Assembly (NCBI RefSeq): GCF_932294415.1
Contig: NC_065545.1
Span: forward strand, 22,305,357-22,369,356
Source: Quercus robur
Taxonomy: Eukaryota > Streptophyta > Magnoliopsida > Fagales > Fagaceae
Length of the DNA: 64,000 bases
Reading direction: 5' to 3'
Positions 46,866 to 58,271 of this stretch are shown one piece after another. The notes under the pieces are model-generated. The model saw only the letters and a list, made by a program, of their open reading frames with translations. It was not told the DNA's origin and ran no database searches. The position numbers were made by a program, and so were the translations under genes. The first letter of the stretch is position 1; each line of letters begins with the position of its first letter.

Positions 46866-48180
46866 ATGGAGTCCCATGCCTCTCAAGATCCAGCAGCCTT
46901 GGCCTTGCAAATCTAGGCACTCACAGCCAATGTGGAAGAGCTCGCCAGGCAGAATTAGGAGATGAGATCACAGTTGCAACAAGAGGGCAATCGCGACATC
47001 AACAGGAATGAGGATGAAGAGAACAGCAACAGGAGGAATGGGTCAGGAAGAGCAAACCCGTCAGACGGAGAAAACAACGACCTCTTGAAGAGCATGCGAA
47101 AGGAGATGGATGAGCTAAAAAATGCGATGAATGAAAAGACGAACAAAAACTTGGACGGGATGGTAAAAAGGACTGACTCTCCATTCATCATCAGAGTCTT
47201 GGAGTACCCTTTGTCGCCCAAGTTCCGCCTTTCCCAGTTAGAGTCATTCGACAGTCTAAGAGATCCTTTTGATCATATAACCACTTTCAAGATGACCCTA
47301 AGCTTGCAACAAACCCCCGATGAGATTTTGTGCAGATCATTCCTGACCACCCTCAAGGGGGCTACCAGAGTGTAGTTTAGCAAGCTCACTAGATTGTCCA
47401 TCAACGACTTCGAGCAACTTTGCAATTCCTTCGTCCGACACTTTGTTGGCGGACAGCGTCAGAAAAGGCCAGCAGATCATCTCCTCATGATCAAGCAAGA
47501 AGAAAGAGAGTCGTTGAGGTCCTATGTGAAGAGATTTAATAGGTAAGTGCTAGAGGTGGACGAAGTGGATGACAAAGTCCAGTTGACCACTTTTAAAGCT
47601 AGGTTGAAATCAAAGGATTTCGTGGTCGCAGAAGTGAGAAGTCCCCCCAAGCCAATGGCAGAGATGTTATTGAAGGCATAAAAGTACATGAATGCTGAGA
47701 ACGCTTTGACTGTGATTGAGCATGAAGGCTCACAAAGGAGGAACACTCGAGACAAACAAAAGTGCAGAAAAAGAGAAAGAAACTCCCCCTTATCCAGTAG
47801 AGACTTTGTCAAAAAAAGAGATGACAAGCTCTCGAAAACGGTAAAATTTACTCCTTTAGTCATGCCTGTTAACAAAATATTGATGCAAATCAAAGATGAC
47901 CGTGAACTTAAGTGGCCAAGACCACTGCACTCTTCACCTGATGTCTATGACAAAAGGAAGTATTGCCGGTTTCCACAAAGATCATGGTCCCTACACAGAG
48001 GATTGTAGGGATCTGAAAGAACAAATAGAAGAATTGATCAGGAAAGGAAAATTGTAGAGGTTCGTAAAGAAGGACGGGCCGGGGCAGACGAAGCAAAATG
48101 TTCAGACGAAGTCAAGTGAGGAGCCTAGGAGTGAGGATCGTCTGAAAGACCATCCAGGGGATGCTATAGGAGAAATAAGG
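46866..48180 (+). pseudogene. Gypsy C gag, inactivated
   Basis: The ATG at 46866 opens MESHASQDPAALALQI and a stop (TAG for Gln). A basic, Asn and Glu-rich coiled stretch follows (46962-47150), then the capsid: PLSPKFRLSQLESFDSLRDP, FDHITTFKMTLSLQQTPDEI, LCRSFLTTLKGATRV, and after a TAG FSKLTRLSINDFEQLCNSFV, RHFVGGQRQKRPADHL, ESLRSYVKRFNR. The C-terminal block reads [18 protein letters not shown] and a zinc-knuckle-like KYCRF...[19 protein letters not shown], in which one extra base near 47973 shifts the frame. At least five stops are seen. Confidence 0.88.
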
Positions 48181-51100
48181 ATGATCAACGGAGGGCCCAC
48201 AACAAGAGCATCGTTCAGGTCCCTAAAGAAAGCACAACAAAGACAAGTGAACAGCGTTCATGCAATGCATCAGTCCAAACACCAACAAAGGGAGAGCTCA
48301 TGTATGGCTTTTTCGGAAGAAGATGCGCGGGGAATAAAGCAACCTCATGACGACCCTTTGGTTATCATGCTCATGATAGAAGGTTTCAACATCAGGACAA
48401 TCTTGGTAGATAATAGGAGCTCAACAGACATCATCAACCACTCCTCTTTCCAGTAGCTGAAGGTAGACCCGAAGAGATTTAATCCGTTCGAATCTCCCCT
48501 TGTCAGTTTCAACAGAGATAAGGTGTACCTGAGGGGAATAGTAACATTGACGGTCATGGTCGGCTCATACCCTTTCCAAGTAACTAATCAGCATACTTTC
48601 TTGGTAATGGATTCACCATCATCCTACAATGTTATTATAGGGAGGCCCACTCTCAATCATTGGAAAGTGACCACATCCACATATTGCTTGAAGGTGAAGT
48701 TCCCTACAGAATAGGGAATTGGAGAGATAAGGGGAGACCAAGTGTTAGCACAAGAATACTACCAAGCAATGCTGTCATCAAAGGAAAACCATACATGGGT
48801 GATCAAAGAAAGGACCCCAGAAGTCATGAAAGCCCTAGAAACGATTGAGTTGGTGGAAGGAGACCCCACAAAGACCACCCAGGTAAGGTCGAACCTGGAC
48901 CCTCGGATGAAGAAAGAAATCATAAGTTTTTTAAAAGACAACCTAGACATGTTCGCATGGAGCCATGAGGACATGCCTGGCATACCAGCAAGCACCATCC
49001 AGAATCGCCTGAAGGTAGACCTCGAAAGAAAACCAATCTAGCAGAGAAGGAGAGTCTTCACCCCTAAACGGAACAGGGAAATTATGGACGAGGTTGACAA
49101 GTTGCTCGTTGCTAACTTCATCAGGGAGGTTTATCATCCAGAATGGCTGGCCAACATCGTCATGGTAAAAAAGGCAAATGGAAAATGGCGGATGTGCATC
49201 GATTTCACAGATCTGAATAGGGCCTACCCGAAAGATAGCTTCCCTTTACCTAGAATTGACCAGCTCGTAGATTCAAGGCAGGACACAAGCTGCTCACCTT
49301 CATGGATGCTTTCTCCGAGTACAACTAAATACAAATGGCCAAAAAAGATCAAGAGAAGATTGCTTTCATTACCAGCCAGGGGCTCTATTGTTATCGAGTT
49401 ATGCCCTTCAAGTTGAAAAGTGCAAGGGTAATATACCAGAGGCTGGTAAACCAGATGCTCAGTAAACAAATTGGGAGGAACGCAAAAGTGTATGTGGATG
49501 ACATGCTCATCAAAAGCAAAGAAGAGGAGAATCATCTAGACGAGCTCAAGGAAACGTTCGACACGCTCAGGTGGTACAGCATGAAGCTGAATCCGACCAA
49601 GTGCGTATTTAGGGTCTCCTCAAGAAAATTCCTTAGCTTCATGGTGTTGCAAAGAGGAATAGAGGCAAATCCAGAGAAGGTAAAAGCCATTCTTGAGATT
49701 TCTTCCCCAAAAACAATCAAAGAGGTACAGTCACTCACAAGAAGGGTGGCAGCCCTCAACAGGTTCGTCTCTAAAGCAACAGACAAGTGCCTTCCTTTCT
49801 TCAAAACTTTGAAGCAGGCTTTCATCTGGACGGATGAGTGTGAGGTAGCATTCCAAGAACTAAAGCGGTACTTGAGCAATCCCCCGCTCCTGAATCCGTC
49901 CAAAGAAGGCGAGGACTTGTTCTTGTACTTGGCAGTATCCATAACCGCGGTGAGCGCGGCCGTAATTAGGGAAGAACAGAGGAAAGCCTAGTGTATTACA
50001 TTAGCCAGGCTTTCCAAGGAGTTGAAGCCAGGTACCCGCGCATGGAGAAAATCATGTTCGCCCTGATGGTGGCCTCCCGGAAGCTTCGTCTGTACTTTCA
50101 GGCAAACCCGACCATAGTAATGACAGACTAGCCCATCAAGAAAGCCATGAACAAACCCGAAGCCATAGGACAGATGATACAGTGGGCCATTAAGCTTAGT
50201 CAGTTTGACATAGAGTATCGACCTATGACAGCCATAAAAGTCCAAGCACTGGCAGACTTCATAGCGAAGTTCACCACACCTGAACACGAAGACAGCCAAG
50301 AAGAACCAAGTCTCTGGATGATCCATACGGACGGATTGTCAACACAGAAGAGATGAGGAGTGGGCGTCATCATCACTACTCCGGAGACACCTTGAAGTAC
50401 AAAGTCCAACTCCAATTTCCTATGACCAACAATGAAGCTGAGTACGAGGCCATACTGACAGGACTAAGGGTTGCCAAGGCACTTAGGGCCAAGATTGCCT
50501 TGCTGAGAAGCGATTCACAGCTCGTTATAGGGCAAGTCAATGGAGAGTTCGAAGCAAAGGAATCAAGGATGCAAAGGTATCTAAAATTAACAAATCAGTT
50601 GATTAGCAAATTTGATCAGGTAAGTTTTGCTTGAATCCCACGAGATCAAAATGCAGAAGCTGACGAAGTGGCCAAAAGAGCGTCATCCGACGATCAGGTA
50701 AAGTTGGTTGATTGGAAGTTGGAAGAACAGAATTCCCCCAGCATCGAAGAATTTCAAACCTTCCCGGTGCACACTCGCGCTGGCTGGACGAGCCCAATTC
50801 TGTCCTACCTCAAAGATGGATGACTACCACCCAATCCAGACGAAGCCAGGAAGATCAAGAAATGAGCTGCCAAAGTCACCGTGCTGAATGACAAGTTCTA
50901 CAAAAGAGGCTCCTTACAACCCTACTTAAGGTGTGTCGAAGAAAAGGAAGCCAAGTACATTCTGGAAGAAGTTCACGAGGGCATCTGTGGTGATCATATG
51001 GGAGCAAAGTCCCTGGTAAGGAAGATCTTGAGGGCAGGCTATTTTTGGCCTACAATGCAGCAAGAAGCAACAGAGTTTGTTAGAAAGTGTGACAGCTGCC

Positions 51101-52020
51101 AAAGGTATGGAAACATCTAGCGAGTTTCAGGAGAAAAGATGACAACTATCACCTCACCTTGGCCATTTACGTAGTGGGGAATCAACATCATAGGGCCTCT
51201 GCCACAAGGTAAGAAGCAAGTGAAGTTCCTACTCATTGCAATCAACTACTTCACGAAGTGGGTGGAGGCAGAAGCACTAGCCACAATCACGGAAGCGAAG
51301 ATACGAAATTTTTTATGGAAGAACATTGTGTACAGGTTCGGAATACCTCGGACGATCATCTCAGATATTGGTCGTCAGTTCAACGATCAGGGATTTCATT
51401 CGTTCTACTCAAACCTCAGCATTAGAAACAAGTACTCCTCACCAGGACATCCTCAAGCCAACGGACAGACAAAAGTGACGAATCGAACATTGATGAAAAT
51501 CATCAAGGCTGGATTAGTGGGGGCAAAAGGAGTATGGCCCAAGGAATTATCAAGTGTTTTATGGACTTATCGAACCACAACAAGAACCCCAACAGGAGAA
51601 ATACCTTTCAACCTCATGTATGGCACAGAAGCAGTCATCCCCGTCGAAATAGGACTCACCAGCCTAAGGAAAGAGTTCTTCAGTGAAGACAGCAACGACG
51701 ACCAATTAAAGCTGAACTTGGACTGCTTAGACGAAGTCAGAGACCAAGCTTCTCAGAGAATGGCCAAGTACCAGTAGAAGATGACCGAGTACTACAACCA
51801 AAAGGTGAAGCTTAAGAGAGTCAGCATCAGAGATCTCGTCCTATAGAAAGTGACACCCACAACAAAAGACCTAGCTCAAGGCAAGTTAGGGCCAACATGG
51901 GAGGGCCCGTATCGAGTCATCCACTACTCTTGACGAGGAAGTTATCACCTAGAAGATCTGGACTAGAACAAGTTGCCTCATCCATGAAATGTTGAACACC
52001 TAAAAAGGTATTACAAATAG
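48181..52020 (+). pseudogene. Gypsy C pol (PR, RT, RNase H, second RNase H, IN), inactivated
   Basis: Protease: [12 protein letters not shown] (usual DNGSS altered to DNRSS) and [11 protein letters not shown]. Reverse transcriptase 48890-49990: [53 protein letters not shown], a frameshift near 49275, FITSQGLYCYRVMPF, and an intact YVDDMLIKS (49489-49515). First RNase H from 49870 with a frameshift near 49985 (YYISQAFQGVEARYPRMEK). Second RNase H: IHTDG, NNEAEYEAILTGL, LRSDSQLVIGQVNGEFEAK (50320-50560). Integrase: HEGICGDHMGAKSLVRKILR, CDSCQRYG, GINIIGPLPQGKK (Asn at the first catalytic Asp, 51184-51186), VYRFGIPRTIISD, GQTKVTNRTLMKIIKAGL (Lys at the catalytic Glu, 51472-51474), ending HLKRYYK and stop at 52020. 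Confidence 0.92.
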
Positions 52021-52179
52021 GAACTATAGCTCATTTGTAAGCGATTGATTATGGTTTATGATTTTTGAAGCAGATTAATAAACATATTATTCAGTGCCTA
52101 ACATACTTTGTCAATCCTTCTCCCCTCGTCCTTTACGAGCTCGTCTAACCAACTCCTTGACTGAATGCAAACCACTTAA

Positions 52180-52600
52180 TGAAGTTAAAATGATAAAATT
52201 CCTTAAATGGATGTAAGTCATTTTAATCAAAACAAAAACGATAAGATTCCTTAGGTGGATGTACATCGTTCCAACAAAGGTAAAATGATAAGATTTCTTA
52301 AATGGATGTAAATCATTTTAACAAGGCAAAGACGATAAAATTCCTTAAATGGATGTAAATCGTCCAAATAAAGCTAAGACAATTAGATTTCTTAAATGGA
52401 TGTAAAATCGTCCAAATAAAACTAAGACGATAAGATTCCTTAAATGGATGTACATCGTTCCAACGGAGTTAAAATGATAAAATTCCCTTGATGGATTAAA
52501 GCCATTCTTTAACAAGACAAAAATGACAAGATTCCATAAATAGGTGTAAGTCATTTCGACAAGGCAAAAATAAGATTCCTAGAAAGGACGTGGATCATTT
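52180..52600. repeat. Tandem array in Gypsy C, about 47-bp unit
   Basis: Units of TTCCTTAAATGGATGTAAAT, CGTCCAA, TAAAGCTAAGACGATAAGA recur about nine times with drift. The position, between integrase and the antisense gene, is the same as in Gypsy A and B. Confidence 0.85.
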
Positions 52601-52830
52601 TTGACGAAATAATCTAAAGTCGTTGGGTAAATTCCCCAACAACTAGACGACCCTGCCTGCCATTCAGTATGAACGAAATAGAATATAAACAAGCAATATT
52701 CAAAGGCAACATAAACACGATGAAATGTTAGTATGCAAAAGGAGTTCCAATTTGAGATCGTTCAAAAGCCTCAAAACATGCAAGGCACCCAAAAATACAC
52801 AAAAATAAAAACAAGGAAAAAGCATGGCAA

Positions 52831-55054
52831 CTAAACCATAGGAGCATCATTCCCTCCTTTGTCAGGCTCTAAAGGGTTCTCGTCAACAGCTACAGCAACC
52901 TGTGCAGCCTCGTCAGCCTCCATCTCCCTGTCAATGGCCTCAAAGTCCAGATCCTCCAAGTTCTTCTCTGGACCATTCTTCACCAAATATCTTCTCAGTA
53001 GCTTGAAACCCTTATAATACCAACCAAACAGGATTGTATTATATTTATCCGTGAGTTGGAAGGTATGGACGGCCTTGGTAGCCACGGACTTCACTTTCTG
53101 GTTGGTTGCCAAGAGCTGCTTATCTTTTTGTGTCACTAATAGCTTCTCCACTTTCAGCTCCTCAGACAAAGCTTTGATTTTTTTTCCTTGGATGCGTTAT
53201 TGTTGTCCATCACAGCTATAAGGTCCTTCCTCAAATGAGAACCCTTGGCCTCCAGCGCCTCTGCCTTAGAGTTCGCTACCACTGCCTTCTCCTCATTTAT
53301 CAAGTACTGAAAGGTGATATGCATCGTCTCCCCCAACACTTGGCAACCAGACCATACAATGATCAAAATTAACCAAGGCCACTAAAATGTATGGACGAAC
53401 AATAAATGATGAATGGAGATTACCTAGACGAGCTTGTGGACATGGTGGCTCACCATCTCGTGGGAAGGTACCCCAGAAATCTCCTTCATTTCCTCAGGCA
53501 TCATGACCTCGTGGGCCCTCACTAGAGCCGTCCCTGCGTCAGCCCAGACACTGGCTCCAACTTTCTCCTTCCCCTTATCCCTCATCCGGTACTTCTTCGA
53601 ACAAAGGGTAACCTCCACAACAGAAATAGCCAGGGAAGCAACTTGAACTTCCTCTAGGACAAGAGTGGACGAACCTTTCTCGGCCACCTCCTTCTCGATG
53701 ACCTTCACCCTCCGCTGACCAATGCTAGAGAGTGGCTCGTTCTTCTTTGCCTTGATACGAGCATACAGCTCCTGGTTGAATTTGGTCATCATCTTTACAA
53801 AGAAAGAGCAAAAACTTTTAAAAAAAAAAAAATTTAAAAGGAGAGGGAAAGGAAGGAAGAACAGTTTCATCCTAGACCAACTCACTTTTCTCTTCTCTCT
53901 GTATAGCACGAGGGAGACGTAGTGAGAAGGCTTCGGACCCAAGCAATGACGAGCTAAGATTCGAGGATCAACCAACTCGTCAAAATCGTCAATAGTACTC
54001 ACGTATTCAACAGTCGCTTGAATACACCCTTCAAATTTGGTCTCAAGTTCAAAACGCTTCTTAACTACAAAACAAGTGGAAATATTCATAAGGTCAAAAT
54101 AGAAAATCAAAGCAAGTAACGAAATTAAGATTTTCTCATGAGAGGTGAACGCACCAAGTTGAGGGGTCTCCCAACAACACAACAGCCTAGGGACATTCCC
54201 CCAAAAGTCGTCGAAAAGGGTCTCCCAACTGTCACCCAAAGCGAAAAAATACCTAGATTTCTAGTATCAGAAGACGAAGGAAGATCGACGATGAGCCGAG
54301 ACCTTCTATCCTAGGGCACAAGCTCATAGTACCCAAATTCCTTAGATTCTTTTAGGCAATAAAGATGGACGAACTCATTAAGCCTAATCATGTCCCCGTC
54401 AGCTATGATCGTCCAAATCACCATACAGCTTATAACAATTCTCCACGAATTCGGCATAAGCTGTCTTGGAGCAATGTTTAGATAATGGAGAAGTTCCATT
54501 ATGAAGGGATGGACAGGGAATCTGAGACCACACAAGAAGGCCACCTCATAGAAACACACCTCGCCATAGGCGAAGGCACAAGATTTCTCACCTGACCTAG
54601 AGAGATGAATCCTAGTCTCCTCAGGGAATTGGAACCTATCCCTAAATCTACCGAGGGTCTCCTCATTTAGGGAACAATCCTCTTTGAGGGTGTGAAATGA
54701 TCAGGGTGGTTGTGAAATAGAAGGTTAGGAAGACACGGGTATAGAGGTGGTAGTGTCCGTCTCGGCCCCAGTCATACTAGCACTAGACAATAGCCCCGTC
54801 TCCAAAACACTCGATCTAACCTTAGAACCCATTCTCTCCCTCCTCAAAACTTCCCGCACAATCCCAAACCAATCCAACGATCGGTGTAACAAAGGATACA
54901 AGTCACCCAACACTAAGCCTAAGCTACTATCACCCAAGACAAAATCCCCAACCCGTGGACAATGGCCAATAGAAGAATCTAAGGATGCTCCCAAACGAGC
55001 AAAGAAGAATGTGACAGAGGGGGAAATACTCCTAATGTCAGAGTAATCAACCAT
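52831..55054 (-). pseudogene. Gypsy C antisense gene (aORF), multi-exon
   Basis: Start at 55054 (MVDYSDIRSISPSVTFFFAR). The first exon continues through an acidic, Ser and Thr-rich linker; a second block at 54311-54680 reads VCFYEVAFLCGLRFPVHPFI, MELLHYLNIAPRQLMPNSWR, IVISCMVIWTIIADGDM, NEFVHLYCLKESKEFGYYEL. The reading 53424-54239 covers WETLFDDFWGNVPRLLCCWE, MTKFNQELYARIKAKKNEPL and EMKEISGVPSHEMVSHHVHK. The last blocks are a coiled coil (LVTQKDKQLLATNQKVKS) and an acidic C-terminus ending GGNDAPMV, stop at 52831. It is collinear with the Gypsy B antisense gene. The frames are long and few stops are visible, so this may be the best preserved of the three; exon limits are inferred, not proven. 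It converges with pol across the tandem array. Confidence 0.72.
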
Positions 55055-55445
55055 TAAGCACAAGAAAAAGGAGGAAATAAGAATTTCTAAATGGGAAAAG
55101 GGAGCAAAAAAAGGGCGTACCTGAGAGAAAGGAGGAAACTGAAAATCAAAGGAGTAGGCGCGTAGCAGAAAGAAGAAAAGTGAAGAGGAAAGAGGAGAAG
55201 GTGAGGATGCTTAAAAGGCCACCTTGAAAAACAGAAAAGTGCGGGAAAACAAAGGGTCTCATAGGAACAAAAACCCATCAACTAACCAGAGCACGACGTG
55301 TGGCCACGACGAGCACCACGCCGCCACTATGCAATAAATGCAATAAGGGTGGAACCCCAGGTGTCACAACCGCCAAAAAAAAAAAAAACAAAACAAAACA
55401 AAAAAATTTACATATTCCTGAGATCGTCCCTAATTGGACGACCTC

Positions 55446-55461
55446 GAAATAGGGGGGCAAC
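55446..55461 (+). promoter_or_regulatory. Polypurine tract of Gypsy C
   Basis: GAAATAGGGGGGCAAC precedes the 3' LTR. Confidence 0.7.
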
Positions 55462-55944
55462 TAATAAGGCCGACATATTTCCCTCAAGTAAGACCCTTGT
55501 CCATAGTGATCATCACTGGACAAAGGGAGGACCATCAAGCCACAATAAATGGAGGGCCGTTACACATCAGTAATAAGTATTCCAACCGTTGGAAGAAATG
55601 GGATCCTCTCATTCAAACCACACAGAAGCACTACAGATACAACATTGATACCACCATTAAACACCTCCAACGGCTAGAAAGGAGACGCATGTATATATAG
55701 GTGCCTAAGAACCTTGGAGTTGGTATTGAATCTTTATCCCTGCTCTCTAATACTCATCACTTGATACATCAAGCATTCTTTCCTCTCTTAGTTATCTAAC
55801 TTTATCATCGAAGGCTCGATGGCTGGCACCACATCGATGACTTTCACCTCTTTCTCTTCCCACATTTTTCTTGCAGGTCTTTGGACGATCTTGAGCCATC
55901 CTCCTTTTGGACGATCACTTTGACTGAAGATTTTGGCATCATCA
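55462..55944 (+). repeat. 3' LTR of Gypsy C
   Basis: 483 bp matching 46309-46793, starting TAATAAGG where the 5' copy has TGATAAG, and ending GGCATCATCA. Confidence 0.9.
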
Positions 55945-56156
55945 ACCGTGATAAACTGATAATTCATGTTTTACTAGCAATGTAGCTTAAAATTTTGATT
56001 CTTTTTTTAAAAAAATAAAAATAAAATTTATTGGACGATCACTTTAACTGAAGATTTTGGCATCATCAACCGTGATAAACTGATAATTCATGTTTTACTA
56101 GCAATGTAGCTTAAAATTTTGATTCTTTTTTTAAAAAAATAAAAATAAAATTTACG
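55909..56156. repeat. 124-bp tandem duplication across the Gypsy C right border
   Basis: The segment starting GGACGATCACTTT at 55909 is repeated at 56033, nearly without change. The unit joins the last 36 bp of the 3' LTR to about 88 bp of flank, so it arose after the insertion. Confidence 0.93.
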
Positions 56157-56159
56157 TTT

Positions 56160-56162
<3 letters not shown>

Positions 56163-56243
<81 letters not shown>
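56163..56243. repeat. (CT)n microsatellite, 81 bp
   Basis: Uninterrupted CT run followed by a G-rich stretch (GGGCGTGGGGGGGAGG). Confidence 0.97.
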
Positions 56244-56245
<2 letters not shown>

Positions 56246-58271
56246 GCGTGGGGGGGAGGTTGGGGAATAGCCATTGATCTACACAAAGATAGCACCTTTG
56301 TTATCTCATGAGCAATCCAAAACTATATATCTTCGTCAAGGGGACAATGTGACTGTCCTCCATGAGCATGCTCTACAGCACCAATTGGGGACTTGGATTT
56401 CAATTTTGTTGTCTACAAAGTCAGGGCCAAAACAAAGCCTAAACAAAAAATTTCAAGTTTGAAATTCAAACGATTGAAAAGAGTTTCACAAATTTAAATT
56501 TGAATTGATGAATAAATTAGTACAATTCTCTATATTTAATTCTAATATAATAGAATAATCTTCTAATTCAATCTCCTTGAAAGATTCTTTGATTCAAATA
56601 CAATTTTATTTTGATAACCAAAGTGTCCTTCAATTTGATTGGAAAATGGATCGAAAGATCTTTAAAACAAAATTACGATGAATCTCTAACTTGAGTATTC
56701 TTTGAATGTTCTTCGTCTTCGAAGATTTGGAGTGGAATTTCTTTGAGGCTTTAGAGACTTGAATTTGATGAAGTTTCTATGAAATATAGTCTTTGGGGTT
56801 TATGGAGGCTTTGAAACTTGATTTCAATAGAACCCTGAGACTTGGAATGATGATTTTGATGAATTTTCTTTGAATGTTCTTTGTATTTAAAGGTTTGATG
56901 TAGAAGTTCTTTAGGGCTTTGGAGTTTGATCTAAAAGATTTTCGAAGGTTGAAATTCTTAAAGTTCTCAAAGCCTTTGGTTCTTGATTCCTGTGAAAATG
57001 TTAGGCATGGAGGGACGAATGTTCTCTGTATTCGAAAATTTTGATGTGGAATTTCTTTAGGGCTTCAAGGCTTGAATCTGACAAAGTTTCAAAGTTTGAA
57101 GTTTTTGAAGTTCTTTGGAGTTTGGAGGCTAAAAGTTTTATTCTAGTAAAGTTTCAAGACTTTTGAATGTCTCTACTAGATTGAGAAAAGGCTTTATTTA
57201 TTTATTATTATTATTTTTTTTGCTGAAAAGAAAAGCCTCTATTTATAGAAGTCTTGAGAAGGTTTAATGACATATGATTGGTGACATGTCATAATTTAAA
57301 TGGAGGGACTAAACCTTATTCTCCAAGGGAGATATAACATCATTTGATTATCCAAAGTGTCTTCATTTAAAAAACATTGGCAATATATAATTAGACTGGT
57401 TATATCATTTTAAATTAAATATTAAAATGCCTCAATGTGTGATTGACTTTTGAATATTCTTTATAATTTTTATTCAAATAATACTTGGAAAATTTTCCTT
57501 GGTCTTTGAATAACAACGACACATTGTAATTGGCTGTTTTGAACATACTACATTAGATTTAGTTGTATAACACGATGAATTGTAATTGGAAAAATATCTA
57601 CACCGAGGTTGAAACAAACGTCCCAACAAAAATTGGACGACAATTCTGATGTCTTCATCATGACACCTTTGTTTTGCGGTGTGTGAGTGGCTGAATGGAC
57701 AATGGTATGTAGACTGTAGTGTGGTGTTAGGTTGTGGTGTGTGTTAGTAAAGGGAAAGAGAAATGGGAAGACTGAATAGCACACAATTAAAAATAATAAT
57801 AATAAAAAAGTAATATTTCAATATAAAGGAAGAAAAAAAATATTTAGGAGGATGTGTTACGCATTTGAAACTAACTAAAATATTGATTAAAAAAAAAAAA
57901 CTTATTAAGTTAGGATTTGCACATTCTCAAAAAAAAAAAAAAAAAAAAGTTAGGATTTGCTTAAAATTTTGACCAGGCCAAAATAAATGCTCTAATAGTA
58001 TAGCAACATGAGAAGAGAGTGATCTAACGGAAATTACATAACACCATTCATAAAGCGTCTGACATAAATTGCTTTAATCACAAGAACCATCAAGAGAAAT
58101 AGTTTAATCTGTACTAAAAATGTCGATTAAAAAAATATTAGAGAATTTTTTAATATGGAAATTGAATTGCACTAAATTGAGTTGGCTTTCAATTCACTCA
58201 ATCGTTAAAGTCTCTTTTCATTAAATAAGAAATTTGAGGAAGCAAAATTTGTGTTATAATAATTTCAAGTT
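56244..58271. other. Intergenic DNA with a decayed tandem repeat, no gene seen
   Basis: At about 56640-57180 GAATGTTCT(T/C) recurs at 56705, 56872 and 57018, each followed by (T/G)A(A/T)TTCTTT(G/A)(A/G)GGCTT and GAAGTTT(C/G). It is an old repeat of roughly 150-165 bp. No protein gene is supported in the stretch. Confidence 0.55.
57907..57960 (+). mobile_element. Second poly(A)-only retroposon, 14-bp target duplication
   Basis: AAGTTAGGATTTGC at 57907-57920 recurs perfectly at 57947-57960. Between the copies lie only ACATTCTC and 18 A. The structure equals the insertion at 1817-1876; both tails end in TTCT or TTCTC before the A run. Confidence 0.7.

Larger units (their letters stand above)
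46304..55949 (+). mobile_element. Ty3/Gypsy element C (Tat type)
   Basis: LTRs are 46309-46793 (485 bp) and 55462-55944 (483 bp), both ending TTTTGGCATCATCA. Flanks ACCAT (46304-46308) and ACCGT (55945-55949) fit a target duplication with one transition. It is the most complete Gypsy of the window: PBS, gag, protease, reverse transcriptase, RNase H, second RNase H, integrase, tandem array, antisense gene, polypurine tract. Stops, frameshifts and catalytic changes inactivate it. Confidence 0.92.
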
